Shown here: positions 54,858-64,000 of the stretch, in pieces
Layout: every line of letters begins with the position of its first letter
How positions within the stretch are numbered: the first letter of the stretch is position 1
Assembly: GCA_944323145.1 (NCBI GenBank)
Contig: CALURJ010000002.1
Coordinates: 103,397 to 167,396 of the forward strand
DNA length: 64,000 nt
Direction of reading: 5' to 3'
Source of the DNA: Candidatus Gastranaerophilales bacterium
GTDB taxonomy: Bacteria > Cyanobacteriota > Vampirovibrionia > Gastranaerophilales > Gastranaerophilaceae
The notes under the pieces: generated by a model
The model's database searches: none
Told to the model about the DNA's origin: nothing
Seen by the model: the letters and a program-made list of their open reading frames with translations, nothing else
Translations under genes and position numbers: made by a program

Positions 54858-54886
54858 TTGAAAATGTATGAAAAATATGTTATAAT
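54858..54886 (+). promoter_or_regulatory. Near-consensus promoter of the 54895 gene
   Basis: TTGAAA (54858-54863), 17 bases, TATAAT (54881-54886) with a TGn extension (TGT at 54878-54880). The start point would be close to ATG 54895. Confidence 0.75.
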
Positions 54887-54894
54887 AAGTGTAT

Positions 54895-55134
54895 ATGGGT
54901 GATTATTATAATTTAATGAAGATTGTTGACAAGGAAGTTATTAGTATGAGGGAACTACGTCAAATTACTAATGACGAACTTATTGCCGAAATTAGGGAAA
55001 CTCCGACTGATGCTAAACATAAGTTTATGTTTAGATATGATCTCAGATTGACTAATGGTGAAATTTATTTTGTATTCGTTAAAAAGCCTTGGTATATAAT
55101 TCTTGCGGAACTTTACGGCAAAAAGAAAAAATAG
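54895..55134 (+). CDS. Small protein of unknown function
   Basis: 79 aa from ATG 54895, which lies at the predicted start point of a strong promoter; ATG 54946 with AAGGA ten bases upstream (62 aa) is the alternative. The core RELRQITNDELIAEIRETP is helical and is followed by a beta hairpin FMFRYDLRLTNGEIYFVFVKKPWYI. No family recognised. Confidence 0.5.
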   Translation: MGDYYNLMKIVDKEVISMRELRQITNDELIAEIRETPTDAKHKFMFRYDLRLTNGEIYFVFVKKPWYIILAELYGKKKK

Positions 55135-55136
55135 TC

Positions 55137-56060
55137 TTAAACATTACCTGTAGAACTGTTTCTGTCATCTTCTAACTGTTTAATATCAATATTTTCGTTT
55201 TCATAGTCATAGCTATTTATTACAGGTATGTCAATTTCTACGTTAACATCTGCATCTACCATTTCAATATCGTTTTTCGGGAATTCTTTGACTTTGCCGT
55301 CTTCCATTTTTACTGCAACTTTTCCGTTTAAAAATTGCAGGTAACAAACTTTGCCTAAACCGTCAGGTGTCATAACTGAAGAACCTATAGGTGGCATTCC
55401 TATCGCAGCATCAATGTAGTTTGAATATTCATAAGTCAGGCAGCATAAAAGTCTGCCGCAAGTTCCCGATATTTTACCGGGAGTAATCGGCATTCCTTGA
55501 TCTTTTGCCAATTTTACGTTTATTGTTGCAAATTTTCTCAAAAAACTTGAACAGCAGAACGGTCTTCCGCAAATCCCGGTTCCTTCAACTATTGAGGTTT
55601 CATCACGGACTCCGATATGGCGAAGATCTATTCTTACACGGGTAAATACCTGTGTTAAATCTTTAAGTAAAGCTCTGAAATCAACTCTCTCCGGTGCCGT
55701 ATAATAAAAGGTTATTTTTCTCCTGTCAAATGTAATTCTGCACTGTACAAGATTCATATTTAATTTGTGCTGCTGCACAAGTGCCTGACATTTGAAAAAA
55801 GATTGAACTTCTTCTTTTTTTATTTCGTCAAGTGTTTGAAGATCCCGTTGAGATAGAGTTCTTATAACCTGTAACGGTTCCGGTTTATTTGTACTTTTAT
55901 TCCAGATTTCAGCGACTTTAGAATTAACTAAAAATGCTTTTAAGGCTTCTTCTCCTTTTTCGGTTCTTACAAGCACCATTTGACCGTCTTCAAGTTTTAT
56001 TGTGTCAGGTACTTCCAGCGGGTAAAAAGTATTTTTTAAGTATTTAACGGCAAATTTCAT
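55137..56060 (-). CDS. ricT: PSP1-domain protein RicT/YaaT-like
   Basis: 307 aa. The PSP1 C-terminal domain motif CQALVQQHKLNMNLVQCRITFDRRKITFYYTAPERVDFR and the Cys-rich GICGRPFCCSSF and GTCGRLLCCLTYEY are characteristic. In B. subtilis RicT joins RicA and RicF in an Fe-S complex that assists RNase Y. The acidic C-terminus is longer than usual. Its start overlaps the gpsA stop by one base. Confidence 0.88.
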   Translation of the reverse strand: MKFAVKYLKNTFYPLEVPDTIKLEDGQMVLVRTEKGEEALKAFLVNSKVAEIWNKSTNKPEPLQVIRTLSQRDLQTLDEIKKEEVQSFFKCQALVQQHKLNMNLVQCRITFDRRKITFYYTAPERVDFRALLKDLTQVFTRVRIDLRHIGVRDETSIVEGTGICGRPFCCSSFLRKFATINVKLAKDQGMPITPGKISGTCGRLLCCLTYEYSNYIDAAIGMPPIGSSVMTPDGLGKVCYLQFLNGKVAVKMEDGKVKEFPKNDIEMVDADVNVEIDIPVINSYDYENENIDIKQLEDDRNSSTGNV

Positions 56061-57061
56061 TATACGTATCTTTCTTCTTCTTTAAGTTTTCTGTTCATTA
56101 ATTTTTCCAAAAGAGCCTGAGGAGTAATATCCGTATATACAGCTTCATAAATTGCATTTGATACTGGAACTTCTATATTTAATTTTTTTGCAAGCTCACA
56201 GATTGCTTTTGAAGTTTTAACGCCTTCGGCAACAGAACCAAGTTCCGCAAGAATATCATTAATCTTTTTACCTTTAGCAAGCATTGAACCTACTGTGTAA
56301 TTCCTTGACATAGGGCTTGAGCATGTGGCAATTAAATCGCCCATTCCGGAAAGTCCGTAAAGAGTAGACGGATTCGCTCCAAGGTTAATGCTGACTCTTA
56401 CTATTTCCGCCATACCTCTTGTTAAAAGTGTTCCAGAGCAGTTATCGCCTAATCCCATTGTGTGAGCAAACCCTGAGGCTATTGCAATAACGTTTTTCAA
56501 CGAACCGCCGAGTTCTACACCTATTACATCGGTATTTGTGTATAGTCTGAATTTATTCGGAACATTCAAAGCTTTTTGAACAAATTCTGCTGTTTTTATG
56601 TCTTCACATGCAACTGTTGCTGCTGTCGGAAGCCCTGCAAGAACTTCTTTTGCAAGAGTCGGCCCGGATAAAATAGCAAGATTTTGTTCCGGAAGTACAT
56701 CTTTGATAACTTCAGACATTCTCATCAAAGAAGGAAGTTCAATACCCTTTGAAGCGTTTACTAAAATCTGTTCGGACTTTATACCGGCTTCTTTAAGTTT
56801 TTCGCAAACATCACGTGTCCCTGATGTTGCAACAACAGAGAGGATTATAGCGGCATCTGAAATTGCATCAGAAAGATTTGATGTAATTGCTACTTTATTA
56901 TCCAATTGAACTTCTAACGGTTTTGAACAGTGTTTGTTTTGTCTTAAATCCTCTGACAAATCCTGTTCTCTGCCCCAAACTGTTATCCTGTCAAAATTAT
57001 TTGTTAAAAGCCATGCGAGTGTTAATCCCCAGCATCCTGCTCCCAATACTGTTAATTTCAT
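56060..57061 (-). CDS. gpsA: Glycerol-3-phosphate dehydrogenase [NAD(P)+]
   Basis: 333 aa. The N-terminal dinucleotide motif GAGCWGLTLAWLL, AILSGPTLAKEVLAGLPTA, GVELGGSLKNVIAIASGFAHTMGLGDN and GLSGMGDLIATCSSPMSRN. It makes sn-glycerol-3-phosphate for phospholipids. AAGGAG precedes the ATG. It lies between murQ and ricT in a tight minus-strand group. Confidence 0.95.
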   Translation of the reverse strand: MKLTVLGAGCWGLTLAWLLTNNFDRITVWGREQDLSEDLRQNKHCSKPLEVQLDNKVAITSNLSDAISDAAIILSVVATSGTRDVCEKLKEAGIKSEQILVNASKGIELPSLMRMSEVIKDVLPEQNLAILSGPTLAKEVLAGLPTAATVACEDIKTAEFVQKALNVPNKFRLYTNTDVIGVELGGSLKNVIAIASGFAHTMGLGDNCSGTLLTRGMAEIVRVSINLGANPSTLYGLSGMGDLIATCSSPMSRNYTVGSMLAKGKKINDILAELGSVAEGVKTSKAICELAKKLNIEVPVSNAIYEAVYTDITPQALLEKLMNRKLKEEERYV

Positions 57062-57070
57062 TTTTTCTCC

Positions 57071-57964
57071 TTATACGGGCTGCCCTATATTTAGTAATTT
57101 TCTCAGCACGCCGCCATGTTTTTTTAATTCAGTTCTTGCATGCTCAACATCAATTTTCATCATTATAGAAATTATGGATGTCTTTATTTCCCATCCGGAT
57201 TTCAATAATGCTGCAAGCGCTTCGCTGTGTGTAACATTTGCAATTTGTGCCACAATTCTGATTGCTCTGTCTTTTAATTTTTCGTTGACAGGCTGCAAGT
57301 CAATCATAAAGTTTTCGTAAGTTTTACCGATTTTAATCATTGCACCTGTTGAGAGCATATTTAAAATCATTTTCTGCGCAGTACCTGCTTTGAGTCGTGA
57401 AGAACCTGCAATAACTTCAGGACCTACTTCAGGACAGATTACAAGGCCTGCTTCTTCTGCAATTTTTCCTTTGGGGTTACAGGTAACACCGATTGTTTTA
57501 CAGTTAACTTCTTCGGCTCTTTTTAAGACTCCGAGTAAATATTTCGGGTTTCCGCTAGCGGAAATTACAACAGCGACATCTTTATCTGTTAAAACTTTTG
57601 CATCGTCATAACCTAAATCGGGGTTGTCCTCAGCACCTTCAATTGAATGTCTTATAGCTTCATCACCGCCGGAAATAAAGCCCTGTACCATATCCCTTGG
57701 GACACTGAAAGTCGGAGGACACTCTGAAGCATCCAGAATTCCGAGTCTGCCGGATGTTCCTGCTCCGAAGTAATATAATTTACCGCCTTTTAAGAACTGT
57801 TTGGCAATCATATCTATTGCGGATGCAATATTTTCGCTTTCCTCTTCAACCGCAAGTGCAACGAGCTTGTCTTCTTCGTTCATTTTTCTGACAATTTCAA
57901 TAGTGGGAAGAATATCAATATTTTTTGTATTCTCGTTTCTGTACTCCGTAATAATGTCGCTCAT
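57071..57964 (-). CDS. murQ: N-acetylmuramic acid 6-phosphate etherase
   Basis: 297 aa. TSGRLGILDASECPPTFSVP, ISASGNPKYLLGVLKRA, GTAQKMILNMLSTGAMIKIGKTY, and a SIS fold. It cleaves the lactyl ether of MurNAc-6-P in peptidoglycan recycling. No anmK or transporter gene is nearby. It lies 9 bp upstream of gpsA, so it is probably cotranscribed. Confidence 0.95.
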   Translation of the reverse strand: MSDIITEYRNENTKNIDILPTIEIVRKMNEEDKLVALAVEEESENIASAIDMIAKQFLKGGKLYYFGAGTSGRLGILDASECPPTFSVPRDMVQGFISGGDEAIRHSIEGAEDNPDLGYDDAKVLTDKDVAVVISASGNPKYLLGVLKRAEEVNCKTIGVTCNPKGKIAEEAGLVICPEVGPEVIAGSSRLKAGTAQKMILNMLSTGAMIKIGKTYENFMIDLQPVNEKLKDRAIRIVAQIANVTHSEALAALLKSGWEIKTSIISIMMKIDVEHARTELKKHGGVLRKLLNIGQPV

Positions 57965-57995
57965 TTTCCGTTCCCCTTATATTTAATAATAAACA

Positions 57996-58457
57996 CTAAA
58001 CTAATTTAAGCAGGTTTGCCATTTCAATAGCCGATTTGGCAGCTTCAGAACCTTTGTTTCCGGCTTTTGTTCCGGCTCTTTCTATGGCTTGTTCTATATT
58101 ATCAGTTGTTAAAACTCCGAATATAACAGGAATACCGGTTTGAAGGCTTACCTGTGCTATTCCTTTGGAAACTTCTGCGCTTACGTAATCAAAATGAGCA
58201 GTAGCACCTCTGATTACGGCACCCAATGTAATAATTGCGTTGTACTTCCCTGATTGTGCAAATTTTTGTGCTGTAACCGGAATTTCAAATGCTCCGGGGA
58301 CTTTGACTATATCAATGTTTTCATCAGTTACTCCGTGACGTTTTAATTCATCAATTGCACCCTCAAGAAGTTTAGATCCGATGAAATCATTAAATCTTGA
58401 TAGGATTATACAAAATTTTTCATTTCCTGCTACTAACTGACCTTCGTATATTTTCAT
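57996..58457 (-). CDS. ribH: 6,7-dimethyl-8-ribityllumazine synthase
   Basis: 153 aa. [70 protein letters not shown] are diagnostic. It condenses the last step before riboflavin. The other rib genes are not in the window. AACGGAGAG precedes the ATG. Confidence 0.96.
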   Translation of the reverse strand: MKIYEGQLVAGNEKFCIILSRFNDFIGSKLLEGAIDELKRHGVTDENIDIVKVPGAFEIPVTAQKFAQSGKYNAIITLGAVIRGATAHFDYVSAEVSKGIAQVSLQTGIPVIFGVLTTDNIEQAIERAGTKAGNKGSEAAKSAIEMANLLKLV

Positions 58458-58506
58458 TTTTTACTCTCCGTTGTCTATAGATACAATAATTTTAACGCAT
58501 TTGTAT

Positions 58507-59211
58507 CTATTTTACAATAAGAGGTGCAAAAATCTTATAAAAAATATATATTGAAGCAATGACGAGTAAACCGCCGCTAATTTTCAAAAGCCAGTCTGAA
58601 AGTTTGTAAAACCATTTACTGTTTTTGAGGTGTGAGGTAATAAAGCCTGCCAGTATTAAAATCAACCCCTGACCTAACGAAAATAGAAACAGCATAATGA
58701 GTGCACTTGTAACACTTGCCGATAATGAAGCAAATGCCATTATCCCTGCTAAAATAGGTGTTGAGCAGGGAGTTCCTGCAAGAGCAAACACTCCGCCCAG
58801 AATTATCGGGTACAAATAAGTATTTGTATGTTCATTTTTTGGCATCTCCTTTACTATTACGGGAAGTTCAAAATCAAGAACTCCCAATAGTTTTAACCCC
58901 ATAACAAGAATTATTCCGGCAAGAACAATTCCGAAATATCCGCCTGCAAATGAGATAAATACTTTCCCCGTGATTGCGCATATTATACCTATGACAGAAA
59001 ATACAATTGCTGTTCCGAACACAAAGAAAAGCATTTGAATAAATGTTTTTAACGGTCTTGCATCAGAATATCCGCCGACATATCCTACAATAATCGGAAG
59101 CATTGCAAGCGAACAAGGTGAAATAGAGGCTATAAGCCCGCCTAAGAAAGATAATGCAAATAATATCGGTAAACTTCCCTGTTGTGAGAAAAGATTAATG
59201 TACTGTTCCAT
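58507..59211 (-). CDS. CcdA/DsbD-type transmembrane thiol-disulfide carrier
   Basis: 234 aa with six TM helices. The two redox Cys occur in SISPCSLAMLP and LAGTPCSTPILAG, the CcdA/DsbD pattern. It transfers electrons across the inner membrane. It follows a thioredoxin-like gene with 2 bp spacing, so the two form one reduction unit for periplasmic partners such as cytochrome c assembly or disulfide repair. Confidence 0.9.
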   Translation of the reverse strand: MEQYINLFSQQGSLPILFALSFLGGLIASISPCSLAMLPIIVGYVGGYSDARPLKTFIQMLFFVFGTAIVFSVIGIICAITGKVFISFAGGYFGIVLAGIILVMGLKLLGVLDFELPVIVKEMPKNEHTNTYLYPIILGGVFALAGTPCSTPILAGIMAFASLSASVTSALIMLFLFSLGQGLILILAGFITSHLKNSKWFYKLSDWLLKISGGLLVIASIYIFYKIFAPLIVK

Positions 59212-59213
59212 TA

Positions 59214-59600
59214 TTATTCAAGTCCCTTTAAACAATTGTCCATTTCTTCTTTTGAAACTGCTCCTTCAAATCTTTTTACCTGCTGTCCATGTGAATTTAA
59301 TAGTATGATAGTAGGAACAAGTGTTACATTATATTTTTTGATTTGATTATCATTAAAAGAGTTTTTATCCTGAACCTGAATTTCAGTCAGAATTATTTTT
59401 CCTTCATATTTTGGGAAAATTTCTTTAAATATTTTGTTCATTGTCTGGCAGTCAAGGCACATTGCTGATGTAAATTTTATAACCTGCGGTTTTCCTGTTT
59501 GTGCAGTTTGCGCAGTAGATTTATTTGAAGCTGTTAGAAGCATATATGCAAATAATGGGATTGCAAATATCAGGGTAATAATAATGGCATTTTTTTTCAT
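59214..59600 (-). CDS. Membrane-anchored thioredoxin-like protein
   Basis: 128 aa. N-terminal TM or signal (about 6-22), then FTSAMCLDCQTMNKIF, giving a C-x-x-C (CLDC) active site, and TLVPTIILLNSHGQQVKRFEG with the cis-Pro. It is likely periplasmic and reduced by the CcdA-type partner 2 bp downstream. AAAGGAG precedes the ATG. Confidence 0.9.
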   Translation of the reverse strand: MKKNAIIITLIFAIPLFAYMLLTASNKSTAQTAQTGKPQVIKFTSAMCLDCQTMNKIFKEIFPKYEGKIILTEIQVQDKNSFNDNQIKKYNVTLVPTIILLNSHGQQVKRFEGAVSKEEMDNCLKGLE

Positions 59601-59697
59601 TAGAAAACTCCTTTCTGTTTTATTTTAGCATAAACTAAAAAGGAATTTTTAAAAACCACAGTCGGGTAGTTCTGTATAACTACATAAACTATGTTAT

Positions 59698-59885
59698 AGC
59701 CTCCGGCGGGTCCTCCAGACAGGGGCACTTTTGGTGGCAAAAGTGCCTCAAAACCATCGGCACGCTTCACTCACTAATAATTGCAGCGGCTCAGCCTTAA
59801 GGCGTGTAAACTCGCTGATGCTCAAACAATACACGCCTTTGAAATTTGCTTTGCCTGCAATTATTGCTCGTTACGCTATCGCCGC
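59698..59885 (+). repeat. Module shared by islands B and C, copy C
   Basis: It nearly matches the reverse complement of 40640-40826, including GGCACTTTTG-gtgg-CAAAAGTGCC (59726-59748) and the GCTATCGCCGCA end. Confidence 0.8.
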
Positions 59886-60054
59886 ATTAGATTTTAACAA
59901 TTACTGCTTAACGAAACAACAACAGAACGAGTGTTGTCTGAGCGGTAAAAAGATTAAATGCTGAAACAAGTTTAGAATAACATATAGTGAGTTCACTCGT
60001 TTCTAGTTGAGTTTAGCAGTAATTAGACGGTCAGCGGGTTTCTCTTTCTTGTCC

Positions 60055-60096
60055 AGTATTCTTTCTCTTTGCATCGCAACAAAGAGAAAGAATACT
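60055..60096. repeat. Hairpin module shared with island A, second copy
   Basis: A 17-bp perfect stem (60055-60071 with 60080-60096) and loop CATCGCAA. It is the inverted counterpart of 10681-10722 with paired substitutions in the stem. Confidence 0.75.
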
Positions 60097-60187
60097 AGGT
60101 GCGGGGACGCACAGTTCCCGCATAATAAAACCATCTCAATTTATCCCCCTTCCGAAAGAGGGAAACATTCCAATAACATAGTTTATT

Positions 60188-60349
60188 TTAATCTTCGGGT
60201 ATATAGAAATCGGCTTTAGACAAAAGCTCTCTTGTGTGTTCGTAACAGCAGGATTTATGACAAATCCTCTGATATTCCCTTACAATATTTAAAATATCAT
60301 CAACTGACATTTTTATAATCCGTCTTTCTCCTTCAATAATTCTTGCCAT
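60188..60349 (-). CDS. Small protein of 53 aa, unknown function
   Basis: Start ATG 60349, stop TAA 60188-60190, too short for many gene finders. AAGGA lies 8 bases upstream. The product starts MARIIEGERRIIKMSVDD and contains CHKSCCYEH, a short Cys/His cluster. The coding region ends one base beyond the right arm of island C. No family recognised. Confidence 0.6.
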   Translation of the reverse strand: MARIIEGERRIIKMSVDDILNIVREYQRICHKSCCYEHTRELLSKADFYIPED

Positions 60350-60444
60350 TTCAAAATTCCTTTCAAAATATTAAACGGAAGCTTCTGCTGAAACTTTTGT
60401 AAAATCATATTTAAGGTATAGGAATATTGATTTAAATAGGAATA

Positions 60445-60490
60445 AAAAAAAGACCTCTTTTTTCTTTTTAGAAGAGGTCTTTTTTTTTAG
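60445..60490. terminator. Terminator of rpoC2/rpoC
   Basis: AGACCTCTT (60451-60459) and AAGAGGTCT (60472-60480) with A-run on one side and T-run on the other. It serves the minus-strand polymerase gene that ends at 60507. Confidence 0.85.
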
Positions 60491-60506
60491 ATTATACGAA
60501 TTATTT

Positions 60507-63500
60507 TTATTCTTCGTCTTCATTGCCCAATTGAAAGTCAGGAGCACCGAACATACCCTCGATTTCTTCCAAAATCGCAGATGGTTTTCTTGCCTGATTT
60601 CTTTGAGCAACTGCACGTTTTCTTTCTTCGCGTTCTCTTTCTTCGTTAGCATTTGAAAGATGGTGGAAGCCTGTACCGGCAGGTATTAAACGACCGATGA
60701 TAACGTTTTCTTTCAAACCTCTCAACATGTCTTTTTTACCTTCAACAGCTGCTTCTGTAAGGATTCTTGTTGTTTCCTGGAATGAAGCTGCTGATATAAA
60801 GCTTTCCGTATTCAAAGAAGCTTTTGTGATACCTAACAGCATGTATTCACAAGTTGCAGGTGTTCCGCCTTTTTCTTCAACTTCTTTGTTTTCTTTTTCA
60901 AATGTTTGCATTTCAATAAGCTCGCCCGGAAGTAATGTTGTATCACCTGCATCAACAACTTTAACTTTCTTAGTCATTTGTCTTACAATGATTTCAACGT
61001 GTTTATCAGCAATTTCAACACCTTGAGAACGATATACACGTTGTACCTCATCTACAAGATACTGTTGAGCTGCTTCCGGTCCGCAAAGTCTTATTACATC
61101 ATGCGGGTTCAAAGGACCGCTTGTTAATGGCTGACCTTTTGTAATTTTCTGTTTATTTTGAACAATGATATTTGCATCAATTGCGTATTTGATTTCAGTT
61201 CTACCGTTGTCGTTAACAATGTATAATCTTGGAAGATCCTCATCAGTAACAATTTCAGCTACACCGTCTTCTTCTGCCAATATTGCACAGTCTTTAGGTT
61301 TACGGCCTTCAAGAAGTTCTTCAACTCTCGGAAGACCTTGAACGATGTCGCCTGTTTTTTGTCTTTCAAATACCAATGTTGCAATGTTATCACCGCGAAG
61401 TACAAGGGCACCGGCTTCAACCTGTAACATTGTACCCGGGCTGATAAGGTAAGGACGACCGTTTCTGATAGAAATTCCGCCTTTGTTAACAGCTGTTACC
61501 ATACCTGAAACAGATGATTTTTCTCCATTATCAGTTAAGATTGAATCCAATCTTACAAAATCACCTTTTTTAACGGTTGCTTTACCCTTAACAGGTATAA
61601 CTGTTTCGTAAGTATCACTTGTTAACAATAGTCTTCTTGCATCTTCTTTATCTGCTTTAATAGATGCAACACCGTCATTAATAGCAAGTACCTGAGTTTT
61701 TGCAACAGGTGTTTTGGGTTCAATAACTTCACCGTCTTTTACCAGTAATTCTGTCTGCAATGAAGACATTGCTTTTGCGTTGCCTTCAAACTCACGGCGA
61801 ACAATTAAGTTTTCAAGAACAACAATTCTTAAATTAGATTTGTCATCCAATTCAACCATACCTTTAAGGTGTGATAAATAACCCTGCATTTGAAGAACTA
61901 AACTTGTTCTGGTAATTGTTGAACCGTCTAAGTTTCTTACTCTTGCACCGTCTTTGTACTGCAATTGTGTAACAGGAACGATATCAATTAAATTATCTGA
62001 AGTGTTGAATTTAATTGATACATCTTTTTGTTGTACATCCAGTACTTGTACCGGTCTTACAAGAATTTGTATTGGCTGGTTAGAAATATTATCTTCATCA
62101 AGAGATAAAGATGTATCAAGTTCTTCATCTAAATCATCTATATCAAGATCATCCAGTGATGAATCCATAATTGTTACGATAGAAGTTTCTTTAGCTTTTA
62201 TACCGTCAGCAATTACTGTACCTTTTTTCACAACTTCGCCTTCATCAACTTTAAGTTCTGATACGCTTGAAAGCTGGTGGATTTCTCCCGGACGAATTGT
62301 AATTTCATGGATTGTATCATTATATTCTTTAAATTCAACAATACCGTCGATGTGGCAGTAGACGTCTTTTACAACTTCTGTACCGGCTGTTACATGCGTT
62401 CCGTTTTCAACCATTTTTAAAGAAGAATCTTTATTAATCTGGTGAATTTCTTCCGGTATAAATACAACGGAACCCGGTTTTGTAATAATCTGATTTTCGT
62501 CAACTTCAACATCAACGTATCTGATTTCACCGGATGAAGTTACAGCGCATTCATCGTCAATAAGTTCTGCGATAATCATACCGTTTTCAACAGTTGTATC
62601 AACAGGAGCTTTAACAATATATTTTTCGCCGGTTTTCTTCACTGTCCAGATTTGTTCTTTTTTAGTCTGTTCAAATGTTGCATTTTCAGGCATTAAAGAA
62701 GCAATGACAATTGTTAATTCTTTACCGTGAACAATTTTCTTGATTTTTTTGCCTTCAAATTTAACATCTTCAATAATCAAGTCTTCACCGAAGCGAACTT
62801 CACCGCCGTGTTCAGAAATCATTAATGTTTCGGCAAGTTTTTCCCCTTCTTTAATTGCTTGTCCGTCTTTTACAAGAACTTTAGAACCGCCCGGAAGGTT
62901 ATAAACGTCGCCGCCAAGAACCCAGATAATACCTTGTTTATTTGTTGTTCTCGATATGTTGCCCTGTCTGTCTTTCTTTTCGTCAGCTACAAAGTCTTCA
63001 TACAATACTTCACCGGAAAGATCTGAAGTGATATCTTTTGTAGCTTTTTCTGTAAGACGTGAGCCGCCTTGAGCAGCAGGTTCAAATTGAGCAAGTTTGA
63101 ATCCTTTTTCTACTTTCATTCCGTTTGTAAAGAAGATTGTAGAACCTGCAGGAATATGATATTTTTCAGTTCTTTTAGCACCTTTTATTTCAATGTCTGT
63201 TTCATAATTAGAGATATTAACGACATCACCGTGGCGTGTTCTTAATTCTCTTGTTTTAACATTTGAAACAACTTCGCCGTCTTGTTTTGCAATAACTTCT
63301 TTAATTGCATCTTTAACGCCTACAGCACCACCGGTGTGGAATGTTCTCATTGTAAGCTGCGTTCCAGGTTCACCAATTGACTGAGCTGCGATAATACCGA
63401 TAGCTTCTCCGATATCAACGAGTTTTTGAGTGGTCATTGCCCAGCCGTAACATTTCTGGCATATACCGTATTCCAAACCGCAGGTTAAGCCTGAACGTAC

Positions 63501-64000
63501 TTTTAACTCTTGGAGATTCAGGTGCTTAACTTTTTGAACATCTTGTCTGTTCATTGTAGTTCCTGCTTTTACAAGAACTGTTCCGTCTGCGTCAATGATA
63601 TCTTCAGCAATTGTTCTTCCAAGAAGTCTGTCAATTAGAGGGACAATTACGTTATCACCATCTGTAATAGGCTTCATGTTAATTGATTTAGTAGTGTGGC
63701 AGTCGTCTGCACGAATGATTACATCCTGAGCAACGTCTACCAGACGTCTTGTCAAGTAACCTGAGTCAGCTGTTTTTAACGCTGTATCTACAAGCCCTTT
63801 TCTTGCACCGTAAGATGAAATGATGTATTCTGTAACGGATAAGCCTTCTTTAAAGTTTGATTTAATCGGCAAGTCGATGATTTGTCCCTGCGCGTCTGCC
63901 ATCAAACCTCTCATACCGACTAACTGTGATACCTGAGATAAGTTACCTCTCGCACCGGAGAATGCCATCATATATACAGGGTTTAATTTATCAAAGTTTT
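60507..64000 (-). CDS. rpoC2: RNA polymerase beta' subunit, C-terminal part (RpoC2-like), N-terminus outside the window
   Basis: About 1164 residues in frame to the window edge; the frame stays open upstream as [14 protein letters not shown]. Numbered from the first Met of [27 protein letters not shown] and [20 protein letters not shown], zinc-site Cys (C91, C164, C171, C174), and trigger-loop [16 protein letters not shown] (about 202-215). An insertion of about 655 residues follows before [20 protein letters not shown] (about 873-892). Cyanobacterial RpoC2 has an insertion of this size (SI3); E. coli has about 190 residues there. The split from RpoC1 cannot be verified because the N-terminus is missing. 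The tail is acidic. Confidence 0.9.
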   Translation of the reverse strand, partial: NFDKLNPVYMMAFSGARGNLSQVSQLVGMRGLMADAQGQIIDLPIKSNFKEGLSVTEYIISSYGARKGLVDTALKTADSGYLTRRLVDVAQDVIIRADDCHTTKSINMKPITDGDNVIVPLIDRLLGRTIAEDIIDADGTVLVKAGTTMNRQDVQKVKHLNLQELKVRSGLTCGLEYGICQKCYGWAMTTQKLVDIGEAIGIIAAQSIGEPGTQLTMRTFHTGGAVGVKDAIKEVIAKQDGEVVSNVKTRELRTRHGDVVNISNYETDIEIKGAKRTEKYHIPAGSTIFFTNGMKVEKGFKLAQFEPAAQGGSRLTEKATKDITSDLSGEVLYEDFVADEKKDRQGNISRTTNKQGIIWVLGGDVYNLPGGSKVLVKDGQAIKEGEKLAETLMISEHGGEVRFGEDLIIEDVKFEGKKIKKIVHGKELTIVIASLMPENATFEQTKKEQIWTVKKTGEKYIVKAPVDTTVENGMIIAELIDDECAVTSSGEIRYVDVEVDENQIITKPGSVVFIPEEIHQINKDSSLKMVENGTHVTAGTEVVKDVYCHIDGIVEFKEYNDTIHEITIRPGEIHQLSSVSELKVDEGEVVKKGTVIADGIKAKETSIVTIMDSSLDDLDIDDLDEELDTSLSLDEDNISNQPIQILVRPVQVLDVQQKDVSIKFNTSDNLIDIVPVTQLQYKDGARVRNLDGSTITRTSLVLQMQGYLSHLKGMVELDDKSNLRIVVLENLIVRREFEGNAKAMSSLQTELLVKDGEVIEPKTPVAKTQVLAINDGVASIKADKEDARRLLLTSDTYETVIPVKGKATVKKGDFVRLDSILTDNGEKSSVSGMVTAVNKGGISIRNGRPYLISPGTMLQVEAGALVLRGDNIATLVFERQKTGDIVQGLPRVEELLEGRKPKDCAILAEEDGVAEIVTDEDLPRLYIVNDNGRTEIKYAIDANIIVQNKQKITKGQPLTSGPLNPHDVIRLCGPEAAQQYLVDEVQRVYRSQGVEIADKHVEIIVRQMTKKVKVVDAGDTTLLPGELIEMQTFEKENKEVEEKGGTPATCEYMLLGITKASLNTESFISAASFQETTRILTEAAVEGKKDMLRGLKENVIIGRLIPAGTGFHHLSNANEEREREERKRAVAQRNQARKPSAILEEIEGMFGAPDFQLGNEDEE

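Larger units (their letters stand above)
59684..60186. repeat. Repeat island C, bounded by 14-bp inverted repeats
   Basis: ATAAACTATGTTAT (59684-59697) is the exact reverse complement of 60173-60186. The left part (59698-59885) is the module shared with island B. The right part carries the hairpin (60055-60096) and C-rich sequence (to about 60165) shared with island A. The right arm ends one base before the stop codon of the 53-aa gene. No transposase is present. Confidence 0.75.

Overview
The window is a low-GC chromosomal segment of a Gram-negative, cyanobacteria-related bacterium. It best fits a non-photosynthetic gut member of the Vampirovibrionia (Melainabacteria, Gastranaerophilales type). 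The signs are: an RNA polymerase beta'-type subunit with a roughly 650-residue insertion between the two halves of the trigger loop, the size seen in cyanobacterial RpoC2; a prepilin-like protein with the N-terminus and C-terminal DGWK ending I associate with this group; kdsA (Kdo, hence LPS); and several lineage-specific proteins. The taxonomy is an inference from these features; no 16S gene is present.

Layout. 1-4134: yvcK (5' truncated), panB, a GNAT-like orphan, panC and a membrane protein. 4142-5425: a promoter, an L10-type RNA leader with an attenuator, rplJ-rplL and a terminator. 5423-9944 (-): a large two-part SF1 helicase and a separate Fe-S PD-(D/E)XK nuclease. 10016-12590: a winged-helix gene, repeat island A, coaD and two related coiled-coil-type genes. 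12623-15360: rpmG, tRNA-Trp, secE, nusG, rplK, rplA, with a repeated RNA motif before rplK and rplA. 15381-17981: kdsA, an MBL hydrolase, pheS. 17948-25083 (-): SIS-domain isomerase, gatB, pilin-like protein, folP, two lineage proteins, a radical SAM protein, a zinc-ribbon protein. 25234-32038: envelope and secreted proteins, cdd, a CtpA-type protease, a TPR protein and a DivIC-like protein. 32162-37218: gltX, rsmH, an ftsL-like gene and a degenerate HD-GYP protein. 37275-44184: a Cys-rich protein, gyrB, repeat island B, adk, map, and tmk. 44296-49656: an M16-like protein, an OmpA-domain protein, a FliA-type sigma factor, a CNNM/CorC transporter, a phosphoesterase and rqcP. 49779-52522: flagellar rod genes separated by structured tandem repeats. 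52575-55134: a glycosyltransferase, tRNA-Leu with a duplicated 3' end, and small regulators. 55137-59600 (-): ricT, gpsA, murQ, ribH, and a CcdA/thioredoxin pair. 59684-60186: repeat island C. 60188-64000 (-): a 53-aa gene and rpoC2/rpoC, which runs off the window.

How it fits together. Most genes are housekeeping: translation, transcription, pantothenate/CoA, envelope and division. The flagellar rod genes and the FliA-family sigma factor suggest a motile lineage.

The least expected signal is a set of intergenic islands (10575-10968, 40282-40874, 59684-60186). Each is bounded by perfect inverted repeats of 14-29 bp whose sequence is different in every island, while the interiors share repeat modules. 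One arm overlaps the gyrB stop codon and another abuts the stop codon of a 53-aa gene. A related pattern, an exact inverted copy of a gene end, is seen at the folP start. A fragment of the same repeat family appears to be translated inside the nuclease gene.
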